Assembly (NCBI GenBank): GCA_964462985.1
Contig: CAYXAA010000009.1
Span: 1-64,000 of the forward strand
Reading direction: 5' to 3'
Length of the DNA: 64,000 nucleotides
DNA from: CAYXAA01 sp964462985
Lineage (GTDB): Bacteria > Pseudomonadota > Alphaproteobacteria > Rhizobiales > Stappiaceae
Positions 10,525 through 18,987 of this stretch are shown one piece after another. The first letter of the stretch is position 1. The number at the start of each line of letters is the position of its first letter. The notes under the pieces were generated by a model. That model did no database searches, was not told the origin of the DNA, and was given only the letters and a program-made list of their open reading frames with translations. The translations under genes were made by a program, and so were the position numbers.

Positions 10525-10932
10525 TCAGCGGCAGAACCGGCTCGTGCCGGAATAGGTCACATAGTAACCGGTCTGCGGATTGAAGCTGCGGTACTTCGTC
10601 GTGCAGTAGCGGTACCACTCGGGCGACCAGGGCGCCGGGCTGTATTGGACCACCACCTCGCGGTGATACACCGGGGCCGGCGCATAAACCGGGGGAGGCG
10701 GGGCGTAGACCGGATAGGGGCGCCCGACATAGACGGGCTCGGCCGGTCGCGGCGCCGCAAGGGCCGATCCGACGATGGTGCCGGCAGCAAGGCCAATCAC
10801 TCCTGCCGCGATCGCAGCTCCGGCGTCGTGGCGATGGCGCGAGCCGGCTTCGGCGGTCGAGGCTGTCGGCAGCACCAGCGCGCCGGCCATGGTGACCGCG
10901 AGCAGCTTCGTGGTGAGGCTATCGGCAATCAT
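10525..10932 (-). CDS. BA14K family protein
   Basis: An exported protein of about 135 residues with an N-terminal signal peptide (cleaved near ASTAEA), a Gly/Ala hydrophobic segment (AAIAAGVIGLAAGTIVGSAL), a Pro/Tyr-rich spacer, and the BA14K C-terminal motif WYRYCTTKYRSFNPQTGYY...RFC. The family is named after an immunoreactive 14-kDa protein of Brucella abortus with lectin-like activity and is typical of Hyphomicrobiales. I chose ATG 10932 because GGAAGGA lies about 8 bases upstream; ATG 10956 would add 8 residues over that site. Confidence 0.85.
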   Translation of the reverse strand: MIADSLTTKLLAVTMAGALVLPTASTAEAGSRHRHDAGAAIAAGVIGLAAGTIVGSALAAPRPAEPVYVGRPYPVYAPPPPVYAPAPVYHREVVVQYSPAPWSPEWYRYCTTKYRSFNPQTGYYVTYSGTSRFCR

Positions 10933-11064
10933 GGTGAATGGTCCTTCCGTTCCCATGTCTCAGCAACAATGCCTCATAAGTAGACCTGCGGCGCTGAACC
11001 CATCGTGAGATCGCTGTTCATCTCCCGTTCAGAATTCTCCGGACCCGAATGGCTGTCGGCCGCA

Positions 11065-11529
11065 TCAGCGGCAGAAGCGCTGATAGCCAGAGTACGTGGT
11101 GTAGTAGCCCGTCCGCGGGTTGAAGCTGCGGTACTTCCGGCTGCAGTAGCTATACCACTCGGGCGTCCAGGGCTGATAGGACACGCGGGCCGGCGCCGGT
11201 GCGTATTGGCGTGGCTGGGCCAGGGTGGACCCGATCAAGGCTCCTGCCGCCAGACCGAGAGCTCCGGCGACAAACGCGCCGTCGTTGTTGTTCCAGTTCC
11301 GGTGACGGTGCCAGCCGTGACCGCGATAGGCGCGGCCCGAACGGTACCAGCGTCCGCGGTTGTTGTCGTAGCGATAGAGGTTGTTGCCGCGCTGGACGGT
11401 ACCGACGCCAGGGACGGTGTTCTTCCAGTAAGGCCGGCCGCCTCCGCCCGCGAAGGCCGTGCCCGCGGGGAGGACCAGCGCCACGCCAAGCGCCGCAACC
11501 GCCAGGTGTTTGAGGAGCGGGGCTTTCAT
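11065..11529 (-). CDS. BA14K family protein (tandem paralogue)
   Basis: About 154 residues: signal peptide (ending GTAFA), a Gly/Arg/Tyr/Trp/Asn-rich stretch, a glycine-alanine hydrophobic segment (GAFVAGALGLAAGALIG), and the C-terminal WYSYCSRKYRSFNPRTGYYTTYSG...RFC motif, nearly identical to that of the next gene downstream. I start at ATG 11529 (AAGGA about 11 bases upstream) because the signal peptide begins there, although the frame is open to 11628. It is probably a cell-envelope protein. The two BA14K genes are a tandem duplication on the minus strand. Confidence 0.85.
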   Translation of the reverse strand: MKAPLLKHLAVAALGVALVLPAGTAFAGGGGRPYWKNTVPGVGTVQRGNNLYRYDNNRGRWYRSGRAYRGHGWHRHRNWNNNDGAFVAGALGLAAGALIGSTLAQPRQYAPAPARVSYQPWTPEWYSYCSRKYRSFNPRTGYYTTYSGYQRFCR

Positions 11530-11839
11530 GTCGTGCACATCCTTCTTTTCCTGAATTCCACTCGTCGGAATTCTCAGCGCTGGTTCAGCGCTCACATTTC
11601 CAACGCGCATGCTGTCCATTTGGTTCATCTCGCGGTGTTTTCAAATGTTAACTCCGCTGGATGCCGACAATAAGGCGTGATCACACAGTGCCGCGGCTGC
11701 CGACATTCACACCTTACGACATCTTTCCTCTTTGCGTCGGGTCAAAAGACCTTGCATGCGCGCGAGGATTACGCCATGGCTTGGCCAGCCCGCCTTCCGG
11801 CCAGCCATACAATCCCTAACATCCGGATCAGGTACGGCC
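11530..11839. other. Divergent intergenic region between BA14K and HugZ-like genes
   Basis: 310 bases holding the promoters of two divergent genes. It is less GC-rich than its surroundings near 11640-11730. I see no convincing ORF, repeat or known operator. The open frame that enters from 11732 is only an upstream extension of the HugZ-like gene. Confidence 0.5.
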
Positions 11840-12598
11840 ATGGCCAAAGAGACATCGCTCTTTCGCCCGACAGACAATGAGGCACGCGCACTGGCGCGGG
11901 AGCTCGTTCGTGCGGCCCGCTTCGGCGCCCTTGCGACGCTCGAGCCGGGCACCGGCGTGCCGCTGGCCTCGCGCGTTGCGCTCGCAACGGATCTCGACGG
12001 TGCACCGGTGATGCTGGTGTCGACGCTGGCGGGCCACACCGCGGCGCTCATCGCCGATGCTCGGTGCTCGCTGCTTGTCGGAGAGCCCGGAAAGGGCGAC
12101 CCTCTCGCACATCCGAGACTTACTCTTTTCGGCCGCGCGGACCGGCTCGAGCGCGGCAGCGACACTGAGGCAAGGGTGCGCAGGCGCTACCTCGCGCGCC
12201 ATCCCAAGGCGCAGCTCTACGCCGATTTCGATGATTTTTCGTTCTTCCGTGTTACGCCAGAGCGCGGCAGCCTCAACGGCGGATTCGGCAAGGCCTACGC
12301 GCTGATGGCCAGCGACCTTGTTGTGGCCGCGGACCGACTCGAAGGCTTCGCCGAGCGGGAAGAGGGCGCCGTCGCCCACATGAACGCCGATCATGGCGAT
12401 GCGATCGCTCTCTACGCCAGGGCCTTTGCCCGGGCCGGCGACGGCGCATGGACGCTCACGGCGCTCGATCCCGACGGACTTGATCTCGCCGCCGGCGACA
12501 GAGTCGTCCGGGTTGCGTTCGATCCACCGCTCAACTCCTTCGCCGAGCTTCGCCCGCGCCTCGTCGAGATGGCGCGCAGCGCGCGCGAAGGCGGTTAA
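11840..12598 (+). CDS. HugZ-like heme-utilisation / pyridoxamine 5'-phosphate oxidase-fold protein with DUF2470
   Basis: A 252-residue cytoplasmic protein in two parts: a split-barrel, FMN/heme-binding PNPOx-like domain (about residues 12-150, ARFGALATLEPGTGVPLASRV) and a DUF2470 domain (about 170-245, EEGAVAHMNADHGDAIALYA). This layout is that of HugZ-type proteins involved in heme handling or degradation. No heme-uptake genes are nearby, so the role in heme is from family only. ATG 11840 is chosen as the domain start. Confidence 0.82.
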   Translation: MAKETSLFRPTDNEARALARELVRAARFGALATLEPGTGVPLASRVALATDLDGAPVMLVSTLAGHTAALIADARCSLLVGEPGKGDPLAHPRLTLFGRADRLERGSDTEARVRRRYLARHPKAQLYADFDDFSFFRVTPERGSLNGGFGKAYALMASDLVVAADRLEGFAEREEGAVAHMNADHGDAIALYARAFARAGDGAWTLTALDPDGLDLAAGDRVVRVAFDPPLNSFAELRPRLVEMARSAREGG

Positions 12599-12643
12599 GA
12601 CGCGACGAGCAGGCCATTTGTTACGCGGGGGGCGGTTTCGTTT

Positions 12644-12662
12644 GCGGGGCCGCTTGCCCCGC
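12644..12662 (+). terminator. Short GC-rich hairpin after the HugZ-like gene
   Basis: GCGGGGC (12644-12650) and GCCCCGC (12656-12662) form a perfect 7-bp stem with a 5-base loop, 46 bases after the stop codon. There is no T run, so it is a weak terminator candidate. Confidence 0.3.
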
Positions 12663-12722
12663 GTTACCGTCGCGGCCGTAATCGTGTCCGTCCGAGTCGT
12701 TCGCACCCGGTTTAAGGCTGTC

Positions 12723-13613
12723 ATGATCCGCCCGCTGCTCTTCGCCACCGCCCTTGTCCTGGCAGCCGCCGCGCCGGAGGGCGCCGCCGCCTACCGGCTT
12801 GCGCCTTACAAGGACAGCCAGTTCGACTATCCGGGTCTGTTGTCGGGCCAGCCGGGCGACGCGTTCGTGATCGTCGACTACGACAAGCGCCGCGACATCC
12901 ATCGCCGCGACAAGGTGTGGGAGCGCGAGGTTCACGGAGAGTACGTCTCCTACTATCCGCGTGGTTCGCAGCAGGATCTCGAGCTCAAGGCCAATGGCCG
13001 GACCGTGCGCTACATCCGGGTCGGAAAGAACGACAGCGGCGCCAAGGCCATCGTGATTTATATCCATGGCCAGGGCGGTAACCGCTTCCAAGGCATGAAC
13101 GACCTCATGTTCGGAGGCAACTTCAACCGCATCAAGAACCTGATGGCGCGCAATGGCGGGCTCTACATCTCGCCCGACTTCACCGATTTCGAAGCCAGGG
13201 GTGCGGCCGACATCAAGGCAATCATGCAGCATTACCGGGGGAAGTCGCCCCGTGCCCCGGTTTTCATAGCCTGCGGTTCGATGGGCGGATTTCTGTGCTG
13301 GCGCCTGGCCAAGGACCCCGAGGCGGTCGCCATGATGGGTGGCATGCTGCTGCTCGGCTCGACCTACGACGAAAGCTTCCTGTCCACGGCGGCGTTCCGC
13401 TCGAAGCGGCTTCCGCTCTATTTCGGCCATGGCAGTTGGGACAATGTCTATGACTGGAAGCGCCAAGCCGACTTCTTCTCTCGCATCAAGCAGACGGTGC
13501 CGTCCTATCCGGCGAAGTTCGTGCTGTTTGAGACCGGCACCCACGGCACGCCGATCCGCATGACCGACTGGCGGCTGATTCTCAACTGGATGCTGGAGGT
13601 TGGAGGCTACTGA
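12723..13613 (+). CDS. Exported alpha/beta-hydrolase fold protein
   Basis: A 296-residue protein with a Sec signal peptide (hydrophobic LLFATALVLAAAA, cleavage near GAAA). An alpha/beta-hydrolase core follows. The oxyanion strand is IVIYIHGQGGN, the nucleophile elbow is ACGSMGGFL (Ser), the acid is probably Asp of GHGSWDNVYDW, and the histidine that of TGTHGTP. It is predicted to be a periplasmic or secreted esterase/lipase-like enzyme of unknown substrate. ATG 12723 marks the signal peptide; the frame stays open far upstream inside the HugZ-like gene, without meaning. Confidence 0.78.
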   Translation: MIRPLLFATALVLAAAAPEGAAAYRLAPYKDSQFDYPGLLSGQPGDAFVIVDYDKRRDIHRRDKVWEREVHGEYVSYYPRGSQQDLELKANGRTVRYIRVGKNDSGAKAIVIYIHGQGGNRFQGMNDLMFGGNFNRIKNLMARNGGLYISPDFTDFEARGAADIKAIMQHYRGKSPRAPVFIACGSMGGFLCWRLAKDPEAVAMMGGMLLLGSTYDESFLSTAAFRSKRLPLYFGHGSWDNVYDWKRQADFFSRIKQTVPSYPAKFVLFETGTHGTPIRMTDWRLILNWMLEVGGY

Positions 13614-13758
13614 CCTCGTCGTGCGCTTGCAGATTGCACGGGCGTTGTTCCGCTTGCCGTCTGTGCCGCGGGCACCAGCGATCCGGCGCCAATGATCTTG
13701 GACCGGCGGGCCGTGGCTTGAACGATGCCGTCAGGAGGCCGGCAGCGCGGGGCCGGAG

Positions 13759-14526
13759 ATGCTGGACACATTGACCGGCGCGGATGCGTTCGGGCCAGGG
13801 CAGCTGGCTTTGATTGCCGCCACCTATATGATCGCTGCCTTCGTCAAAGGGGCGACCGGGCTCGGCTTCTCGACCATGTGCCTGCCGTTCCTGGTGGTTG
13901 CGGTCGGCCTCAAGGAGGCGATGCCGCTGGTTCTGCTGCCGTCGCTGGCGAGCAACCTCTTCATCATGCGCCGCGTTGGACAATTCCGCGCCACGGTGCG
14001 TCAGTTCTGGCCCATGTACGCTGCCACCGTGCCCGGTCTCGTCGTCGGGCTGTGGCTGCTCGACACCGTCGACGTGCAGCTTGCAGTGCTTACACTCGGG
14101 CTCATCCTGGTGCTTTACAGCCTCCATGCGCTCACAACACCAGCCCTCGTCCTGCCGCAGGCCGCGGCTCGCAGGCTAGCGCCGGTGTCGGGCTTCGCCA
14201 CCGGCGTCGTCAACGGTCTGACCGGCTCGCAGATCCTACCTGTTCTGCCCTATCTGATGGCGCTCGACCTGCCGCCGGGACGGTTCATTCAGGCGCTCAA
14301 CTGCTCCTTCACGCTCTCGACCGTGGTGATGGCCGTCGGGCTGTCACGGCTGGGACTGCTGACACTGCAAACCGTCGTCGTCTCGGCGCTCGGCCTCGTT
14401 TTCGTCTATGCCGGCACGCGGCTCGGTGCCGCGGCGCGGGAGCGGATGTCTCCATCCACGTTCCGCGTCGCCGTGCTCGCCGTCGTGCTGGTCCTCGGCC
14501 TCGGCCTGGTCGTGCGGGCGCTGTAG
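13759..14526 (+). CDS. TauE/SafE family anion exporter
   Basis: A 255-residue integral membrane protein with about 8 predicted spans and the family's duplicated signature (AAFVKGATGLGFSTMCLPFL and later FATGVVNGLTGSQILPVLPY). Members move sulfite, sulfonates or other organic anions across the inner membrane. Its stop is 3 bases from the convergent oxoprolinase stop, and a second TauE/SafE gene lies just upstream of that same gene, so it may belong functionally to the catabolic island. The substrate is unknown. Confidence 0.83.
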   Translation: MLDTLTGADAFGPGQLALIAATYMIAAFVKGATGLGFSTMCLPFLVVAVGLKEAMPLVLLPSLASNLFIMRRVGQFRATVRQFWPMYAATVPGLVVGLWLLDTVDVQLAVLTLGLILVLYSLHALTTPALVLPQAAARRLAPVSGFATGVVNGLTGSQILPVLPYLMALDLPPGRFIQALNCSFTLSTVVMAVGLSRLGLLTLQTVVVSALGLVFVYAGTRLGAAARERMSPSTFRVAVLAVVLVLGLGLVVRAL

Positions 14527-14529
14527 CGC

Positions 14530-17500
14530 CTACTCCGGCGCGCCCCAGCCGCCGCTGGTCGGCGTGACGACGATCACCGCCTCGCCAGCCTTCAGAACCG
14601 TCTGGTCGCAGCCGGCGAGCTCCTCAATGCGGCCGTCGGCGCGCCGCACCATGGTCCGGCCAAGCTGACCATCCTCGCCGCCTGCCATGCCCTTCGGCGC
14701 GATGGTCCGGTGCGACGACAGGATGGCGCAGTCCATCTCCTCGAGGAAGCGGATGGTGCGCTTGGTGCCGTCGCCGGCCGACCACTTGCCCTTGCCGCCC
14801 GAACCCTTGCGGATGTGGAAATCCTCCAGCAGGACCGGGTAGCGGAACTCCAGAACCTCCGGGTCGGTCAGCCGGGAGTTGGTCATGTGGACGTGGACGG
14901 CGTCGGTGCCGTCGAATCCAGGGCCCGCCGGAGAGCCGGAGCACAGCGTCTCGTAATACTGGTACTTGTCGTTGCCGAAGGTCAGGTTGTTCATCGTGCC
15001 CTGGCTGTTGGCCATCGCCTTCAGCGCCGCGAACAGGGCATTGGTGACATGCTGGCTGGTCTCGACGTTGCCGGCGACCACGGCGGCCGGATAGCGCGGC
15101 TTCAACATCGAGCCGTCCGGAATGATGATGTGGATCGGCCGCAGGCAGCCGGCGTTCATCGGGATGTCGCCCTCGACCATGACGCGGAAGCAGTAGAGTA
15201 CGGCAGCGCGGGTGACGGGCTCCGGCGCGTTAAAGTTGTTGGACCTGACCTCCGAGGTGCCGGTGAAATCGACCGTGGCCTCGCGCTTCTCCTTGTCGAC
15301 CGTGATTTTCACCTTGATCACCGACCCTTGGTCGGTGGGGTATTCCCAGCTGCTGTCGGTGAGCGCCTCGATCACCCGGCGCACGCTCTCCTCGGCATTG
15401 TCCTGGACGTGGCCCATATAGGCGCGTACGACGTCGAGGCCGAAGTGGCCGACCATCTTGCGCAGCTCGTGGACACCCTTCTCGTTGGCAGCGATCTGCG
15501 CCTTCAGATCGGCGACGTTCTGATGGACGTTGCGGACCGGATAGGGATGACTGGTCAGAAGCTCGACGAGTTCTGCCTCGCGGAAGCGGCCGCCGTCGAC
15601 CAGCTTGAAGTTGTCGATCAGCACGCCTTCCTCGTCGACGGTGGTGGCGCGCGGCGTCATCGAGCCCGGCGCGGTGCCGCCGACGTCGGCGTGGTGACCG
15701 CGAGAAGCCGTCCAGAACAGGATCTCGTTGCCGGCGTCGTCGAACACCGGCGTGACCACGGTGATGTCGGGCAGGTGGGTGCCGCCGTTGTATGGGGCGT
15801 TGAGGGCAAAGACGTCGCCGGGGCGGATCTTTCCCTTGTTGAGCGCGATGACCGTTTCCACCGAGCGGTCCATGGAGCCGAGATGAACCGGCATGTGCGG
15901 CGCGTTGGCAACGAGGGCGCCGTCGGCGTCAAATACGGCGCAGGAGAAGTCGAGCCGCTCCTTGACGTTGACCGAGTAGGCCGTGTTCTGCAGCGTAACG
16001 CCCATCTGCTCGGCGATCGACATGAAGAGATTGTTGAACACCTCGAGCATGACCGGATCGGCCGTGGTGCCGATGGCATCGTCACGCTTCAGGGCGACGA
16101 CGCGCTTCAGCACGACATGGTTCTTGGCTGTGATCTCGGCCTGCCAGCCCGGCTCCACCACAATGGTCTGGTGCGGCTCGACGATCAGAGCCGGTCCGGC
16201 GACCTTGTGGCCGGGAGCAAGGTCGGCGCGCAGATGGACGGCGGCCTCGTGCCAAGTGCCGCCGGAGAAGAAGCGCGTCAGGCGCGAGGCAGTCGCCTCG
16301 GTATCGGTGAGGGGAAGGTCGGGCTCGTTGATGCCGGCGCCGCCGCCGAAGCTTTCGACTTCGAGCGCCTCGACCACCACGGGTTTCTGCTCGTAGACGA
16401 AGCCGAACTGCTTGCGGTGCGCGTCCTCGAAGGCAGCAATCATCTCGGCGATGGTGCCGTGCGGCACCGGGAGCGGGGTGTCGGTGCCCTCGTAGCGCAG
16501 GTGCACGGTGGCGACGAGGCCGCGGTCGCCGGCGGCGATGCCTTGGCGGTCGAGCTCGCCCTCGGTCTCGGCAGAGAGCGTATCCTTCAGCGCGGCCAGT
16601 TCGGAAAGCAGGGCGTCGTCGAGACGTTTGACCACGGCCTGCTGGCGCGTGGCGCGAATGTCGGCAAGGCCCATGCCGTAAGCCGACAGGATGCCCGACA
16701 GCGGGTGGATAACCACCGTCTTCATGCCGAGGCTGTCGGCAACGGCGCAGGCGTGCTGGCCGCCAGCGCCGCCGAAGCAGGTCAGGGCGTAGTGGGTAAC
16801 GTCGTAACCGCGCTGAACTGAAATCTTCTTGATTGCATTGGCCATGTTCTCGACGGCGATCCGCAGGAAGCCGTCGGCGACCTCCTCGGCGGTGCGGCCG
16901 TCGCCGATCTCGGCGGCGAGCGCGGTGAAGGCGGCCTTCACCGCTTCCGCATCGAGGGCTTGGTCGCGGCTCGGCCCGAAGATCTTTGGGAAGAAGTCGG
17001 GAGAAAGTTTGCCGACCATGACGTTGGCGTCGGTGACGGCGAGCGGACCGCCGCGACGGTAGCACTTCGGTCCCGGATTGGCCCCGGCGGAATCCGGGCC
17101 GACCTGAAAGCGGCCATCGCGATAGTGGAGGATCGAGCCGCCACCGGCCGCCACGGTGTGGATCATCATCATCGGCGCACGCATGCGCACGCCGGCGACC
17201 TCGGTCTCGAAGGCGCGCTCATAGGCGCCGTCATAATGTGAGACGTCGGTCGATGTGCCTCCCATGTCGAAGCCGATGACCTGGTCGAAGCCGGCCATCT
17301 TCGACGTTTCGACCGCGCCGACCACACCGCCGGCCGGGCCGGAGAGGATGGCATCCTTGCCCTGGAACAGGTCGGCGGCGGTCAGCCCGCCGGAGGACTG
17401 CATGAACATCAGCCGCGGGCCGCCCTCGCCGGTCAAGCCGAGCTCACCGGCGACCTGGTCGACGTAGCGGCGCAGGATCGGCGAGAGATAGGCGTCAACC

Positions 17501-18132
17501 ACGGTGGTGTCGCCGCGGCCGACCAACTTCATCAGCGGTGAGACCTCGTGGCTGACGGAAATCTGGGGGAAGCCGACCTTGCGGGCGATCTCGGCAACGC
17601 ACTTCTCGTGCTCGGGATAGGCGTAAGCATGCATGAACACGATTGCCACCGACCGGATGCCGGCGTCATAGGCGGCGCGAAGATCTGCCTCGACGGCGGC
17701 CGGGTCGGGCTCGGCCTCGACGGTGCCGTCTGCGCGAACGCGCTCGGCAACCTCGACCACGCGCTCATAGAGCAACTCCGGCTTGACGATCCTCTTGGCG
17801 AAGATTTCCGGCCGGGCCTGGTAGCCGATCTCCAGTGCATCGCGGAAGCCGCGGGTGATCACTAGCAGCGTCCGGTCGCCCTTGCGCTCCAGTAGAGCAT
17901 TGGTGGCGACGGTGGTGCCCATCTTCACGGTGGCGATCTCGTCGGCGGGGATCGCGGCGCCTGGGGCAACAGCCATCAGGTCGCGAATGCCCTGGATCGC
18001 AGCGTCGCGGTAGGCCTCGGGATTTTCCGACAGAACCTTGTGGGCCCGGATCTCGCCGGTCGGAGTGCGGGCGACGATGTCGGTGAAGGTGCCGCCGCGA
18101 TCGATCCAGAAATCCCATTTGGCCGTGGTCAT
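14530..18132 (-). CDS. Fused HyuA-HyuB 5-oxoprolinase / hydantoinase B family protein
   Basis: A 1,200-residue ATP-dependent lactam/hydantoin hydrolase. The N-terminal HyuA half (about 1-690) has the actin-like ATPase motifs WIDRGGTFTDIV and GFDMGGTSTDVS plus the hydantoinase/oxoprolinase core (GGAGGQHACAVADSLG). The HyuB half (about 700-1200) begins near DPVMLEVFNNLFMSIAEQMG. Fused forms of this length are typical of 5-oxoprolinase (ATP-dependent opening of 5-oxoproline to glutamate), but related enzymes open hydantoins or carboxylate acetone, so the substrate is not proven. It starts at ATG 18132 with GGGGA about 9 bases upstream, and a conserved operator-like element lies 54 bases before it. 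It is the last gene of the minus-strand catabolic island. Confidence 0.87.
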   Translation of the reverse strand: MTTAKWDFWIDRGGTFTDIVARTPTGEIRAHKVLSENPEAYRDAAIQGIRDLMAVAPGAAIPADEIATVKMGTTVATNALLERKGDRTLLVITRGFRDALEIGYQARPEIFAKRIVKPELLYERVVEVAERVRADGTVEAEPDPAAVEADLRAAYDAGIRSVAIVFMHAYAYPEHEKCVAEIARKVGFPQISVSHEVSPLMKLVGRGDTTVVDAYLSPILRRYVDQVAGELGLTGEGGPRLMFMQSSGGLTAADLFQGKDAILSGPAGGVVGAVETSKMAGFDQVIGFDMGGTSTDVSHYDGAYERAFETEVAGVRMRAPMMMIHTVAAGGGSILHYRDGRFQVGPDSAGANPGPKCYRRGGPLAVTDANVMVGKLSPDFFPKIFGPSRDQALDAEAVKAAFTALAAEIGDGRTAEEVADGFLRIAVENMANAIKKISVQRGYDVTHYALTCFGGAGGQHACAVADSLGMKTVVIHPLSGILSAYGMGLADIRATRQQAVVKRLDDALLSELAALKDTLSAETEGELDRQGIAAGDRGLVATVHLRYEGTDTPLPVPHGTIAEMIAAFEDAHRKQFGFVYEQKPVVVEALEVESFGGGAGINEPDLPLTDTEATASRLTRFFSGGTWHEAAVHLRADLAPGHKVAGPALIVEPHQTIVVEPGWQAEITAKNHVVLKRVVALKRDDAIGTTADPVMLEVFNNLFMSIAEQMGVTLQNTAYSVNVKERLDFSCAVFDADGALVANAPHMPVHLGSMDRSVETVIALNKGKIRPGDVFALNAPYNGGTHLPDITVVTPVFDDAGNEILFWTASRGHHADVGGTAPGSMTPRATTVDEEGVLIDNFKLVDGGRFREAELVELLTSHPYPVRNVHQNVADLKAQIAANEKGVHELRKMVGHFGLDVVRAYMGHVQDNAEESVRRVIEALTDSSWEYPTDQGSVIKVKITVDKEKREATVDFTGTSEVRSNNFNAPEPVTRAAVLYCFRVMVEGDIPMNAGCLRPIHIIIPDGSMLKPRYPAAVVAGNVETSQHVTNALFAALKAMANSQGTMNNLTFGNDKYQYYETLCSGSPAGPGFDGTDAVHVHMTNSRLTDPEVLEFRYPVLLEDFHIRKGSGGKGKWSAGDGTKRTIRFLEEMDCAILSSHRTIAPKGMAGGEDGQLGRTMVRRADGRIEELAGCDQTVLKAGEAVIVVTPTSGGWGAPE

Positions 18133-18185
18133 TGTGTCGAATCCCCGTCGTGCTGAAGCGAGCTGATTGATCTGCGATCGACATT

Positions 18186-18212
18186 CACAAAATGTCGATA
18201 AAATGTCAATGT
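18186..18212. promoter_or_regulatory. Operator-like element upstream of the oxoprolinase gene (copy 1 of 2)
   Basis: A 27-base AT-rich element beginning CACAAAATGTCGATAAAA contains three ATGTC half-sites. It matches 22 of 27 positions of a second copy at 23384-23410 upstream of the flavoenzyme gene. It is 54 bases before the oxoprolinase start. On the minus strand it includes TTGACA, a possible -35 element, so a bound regulator could block transcription. Confidence 0.5.
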
Positions 18213-18958
18213 CAGAAGGCCGCGAGGCCGCGCCCGATCAGGACCAGCGCGGCGGCGAAGGCCAGCGCGAGCGCGAGGTAGCGGAAGCGGCGATCAACGA
18301 GGCGGCGGGCGGCACGCGCAAGCGCGAAGCCGGCAAACATGCCGGGCACGAGGACCGCCGCTGTAACGATCTCCGCTGGTCCAAGCCAACCGGAGAGCGC
18401 CAGCCCCACGCCACTGATCAGTGCGCCGGCGGCGAAGAGAGCATTGAGCGTCGGCCGCGCTGTGGTGACGTCCCGGTGCTGGTAGAGGATTGCCATCGGC
18501 GGCGCCCCGACCGAGGTGATGGTGCCCATCAGGCCGGAGATGACCGACAACGCAAGCAGATTTCGGGTGGAGAACGCAAGGCGCCAGCCGGACACGGACA
18601 GCAGCACGGCGACGGCAACGAGTACGCCGAAAACGAGAAGAAAGGCGTTGAGGTCGGCGATTGCGCTGAGCAACACCACGGCCGCAGCGGAGCCGGCGAT
18701 ACGGCCGACAATCCCGACCGATACCTCCGGCCACACGATGCCAGGCAGTTCCCGGCCGGCCGAGATGAACGCCGTTAGCGCGCCAAGGACGACCATGGTG
18801 CCAGGCACCAGGGAGGGAGCGACCAGAGCCAGGAGGGGCGCCGCCAGCATTCCAAAGCCCATGCCGATCGAGGCTTGGAGCATCGCGGCGGCCGCGACGA
18901 TCAGCTCGATTGCGAGCAGCGTCGCCGGATCGGGCAGGAGACCGAAGAGAGATGACAT
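18212..18958 (-). CDS. TauE/SafE family anion permease
   Basis: A 248-residue membrane protein with about 8 hydrophobic spans and TauE/SafE signatures (ASIGMGFGMLAAPLLALVAP; SGLMGTITSVGAPPMAILY). It is predicted to export or import an organic or sulfur anion across the inner membrane. It lies between the TRAP large permease (30 bases away) and the oxoprolinase, in the same direction, so it is probably in one transcript with them. ATG 18958 is preferred because the first span begins there; the frame is open to 19027. Confidence 0.82.
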   Translation of the reverse strand: MSSLFGLLPDPATLLAIELIVAAAAMLQASIGMGFGMLAAPLLALVAPSLVPGTMVVLGALTAFISAGRELPGIVWPEVSVGIVGRIAGSAAAVVLLSAIADLNAFLLVFGVLVAVAVLLSVSGWRLAFSTRNLLALSVISGLMGTITSVGAPPMAILYQHRDVTTARPTLNALFAAGALISGVGLALSGWLGPAEIVTAAVLVPGMFAGFALARAARRLVDRRFRYLALALAFAAALVLIGRGLAAF

Positions 18959-18987
18959 CGCTAGCTTTCTGCCCGAGGGCCTGATCT

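Noticed and set aside
14710..16821. Long plus-strand open frame opposite the oxoprolinase gene
   Set aside because: High GC content opens long antisense frames throughout this window (also opposite metH, murE-murF, ftsZ and the helicase gene). The sense strands encode clear families and the antisense products do not.
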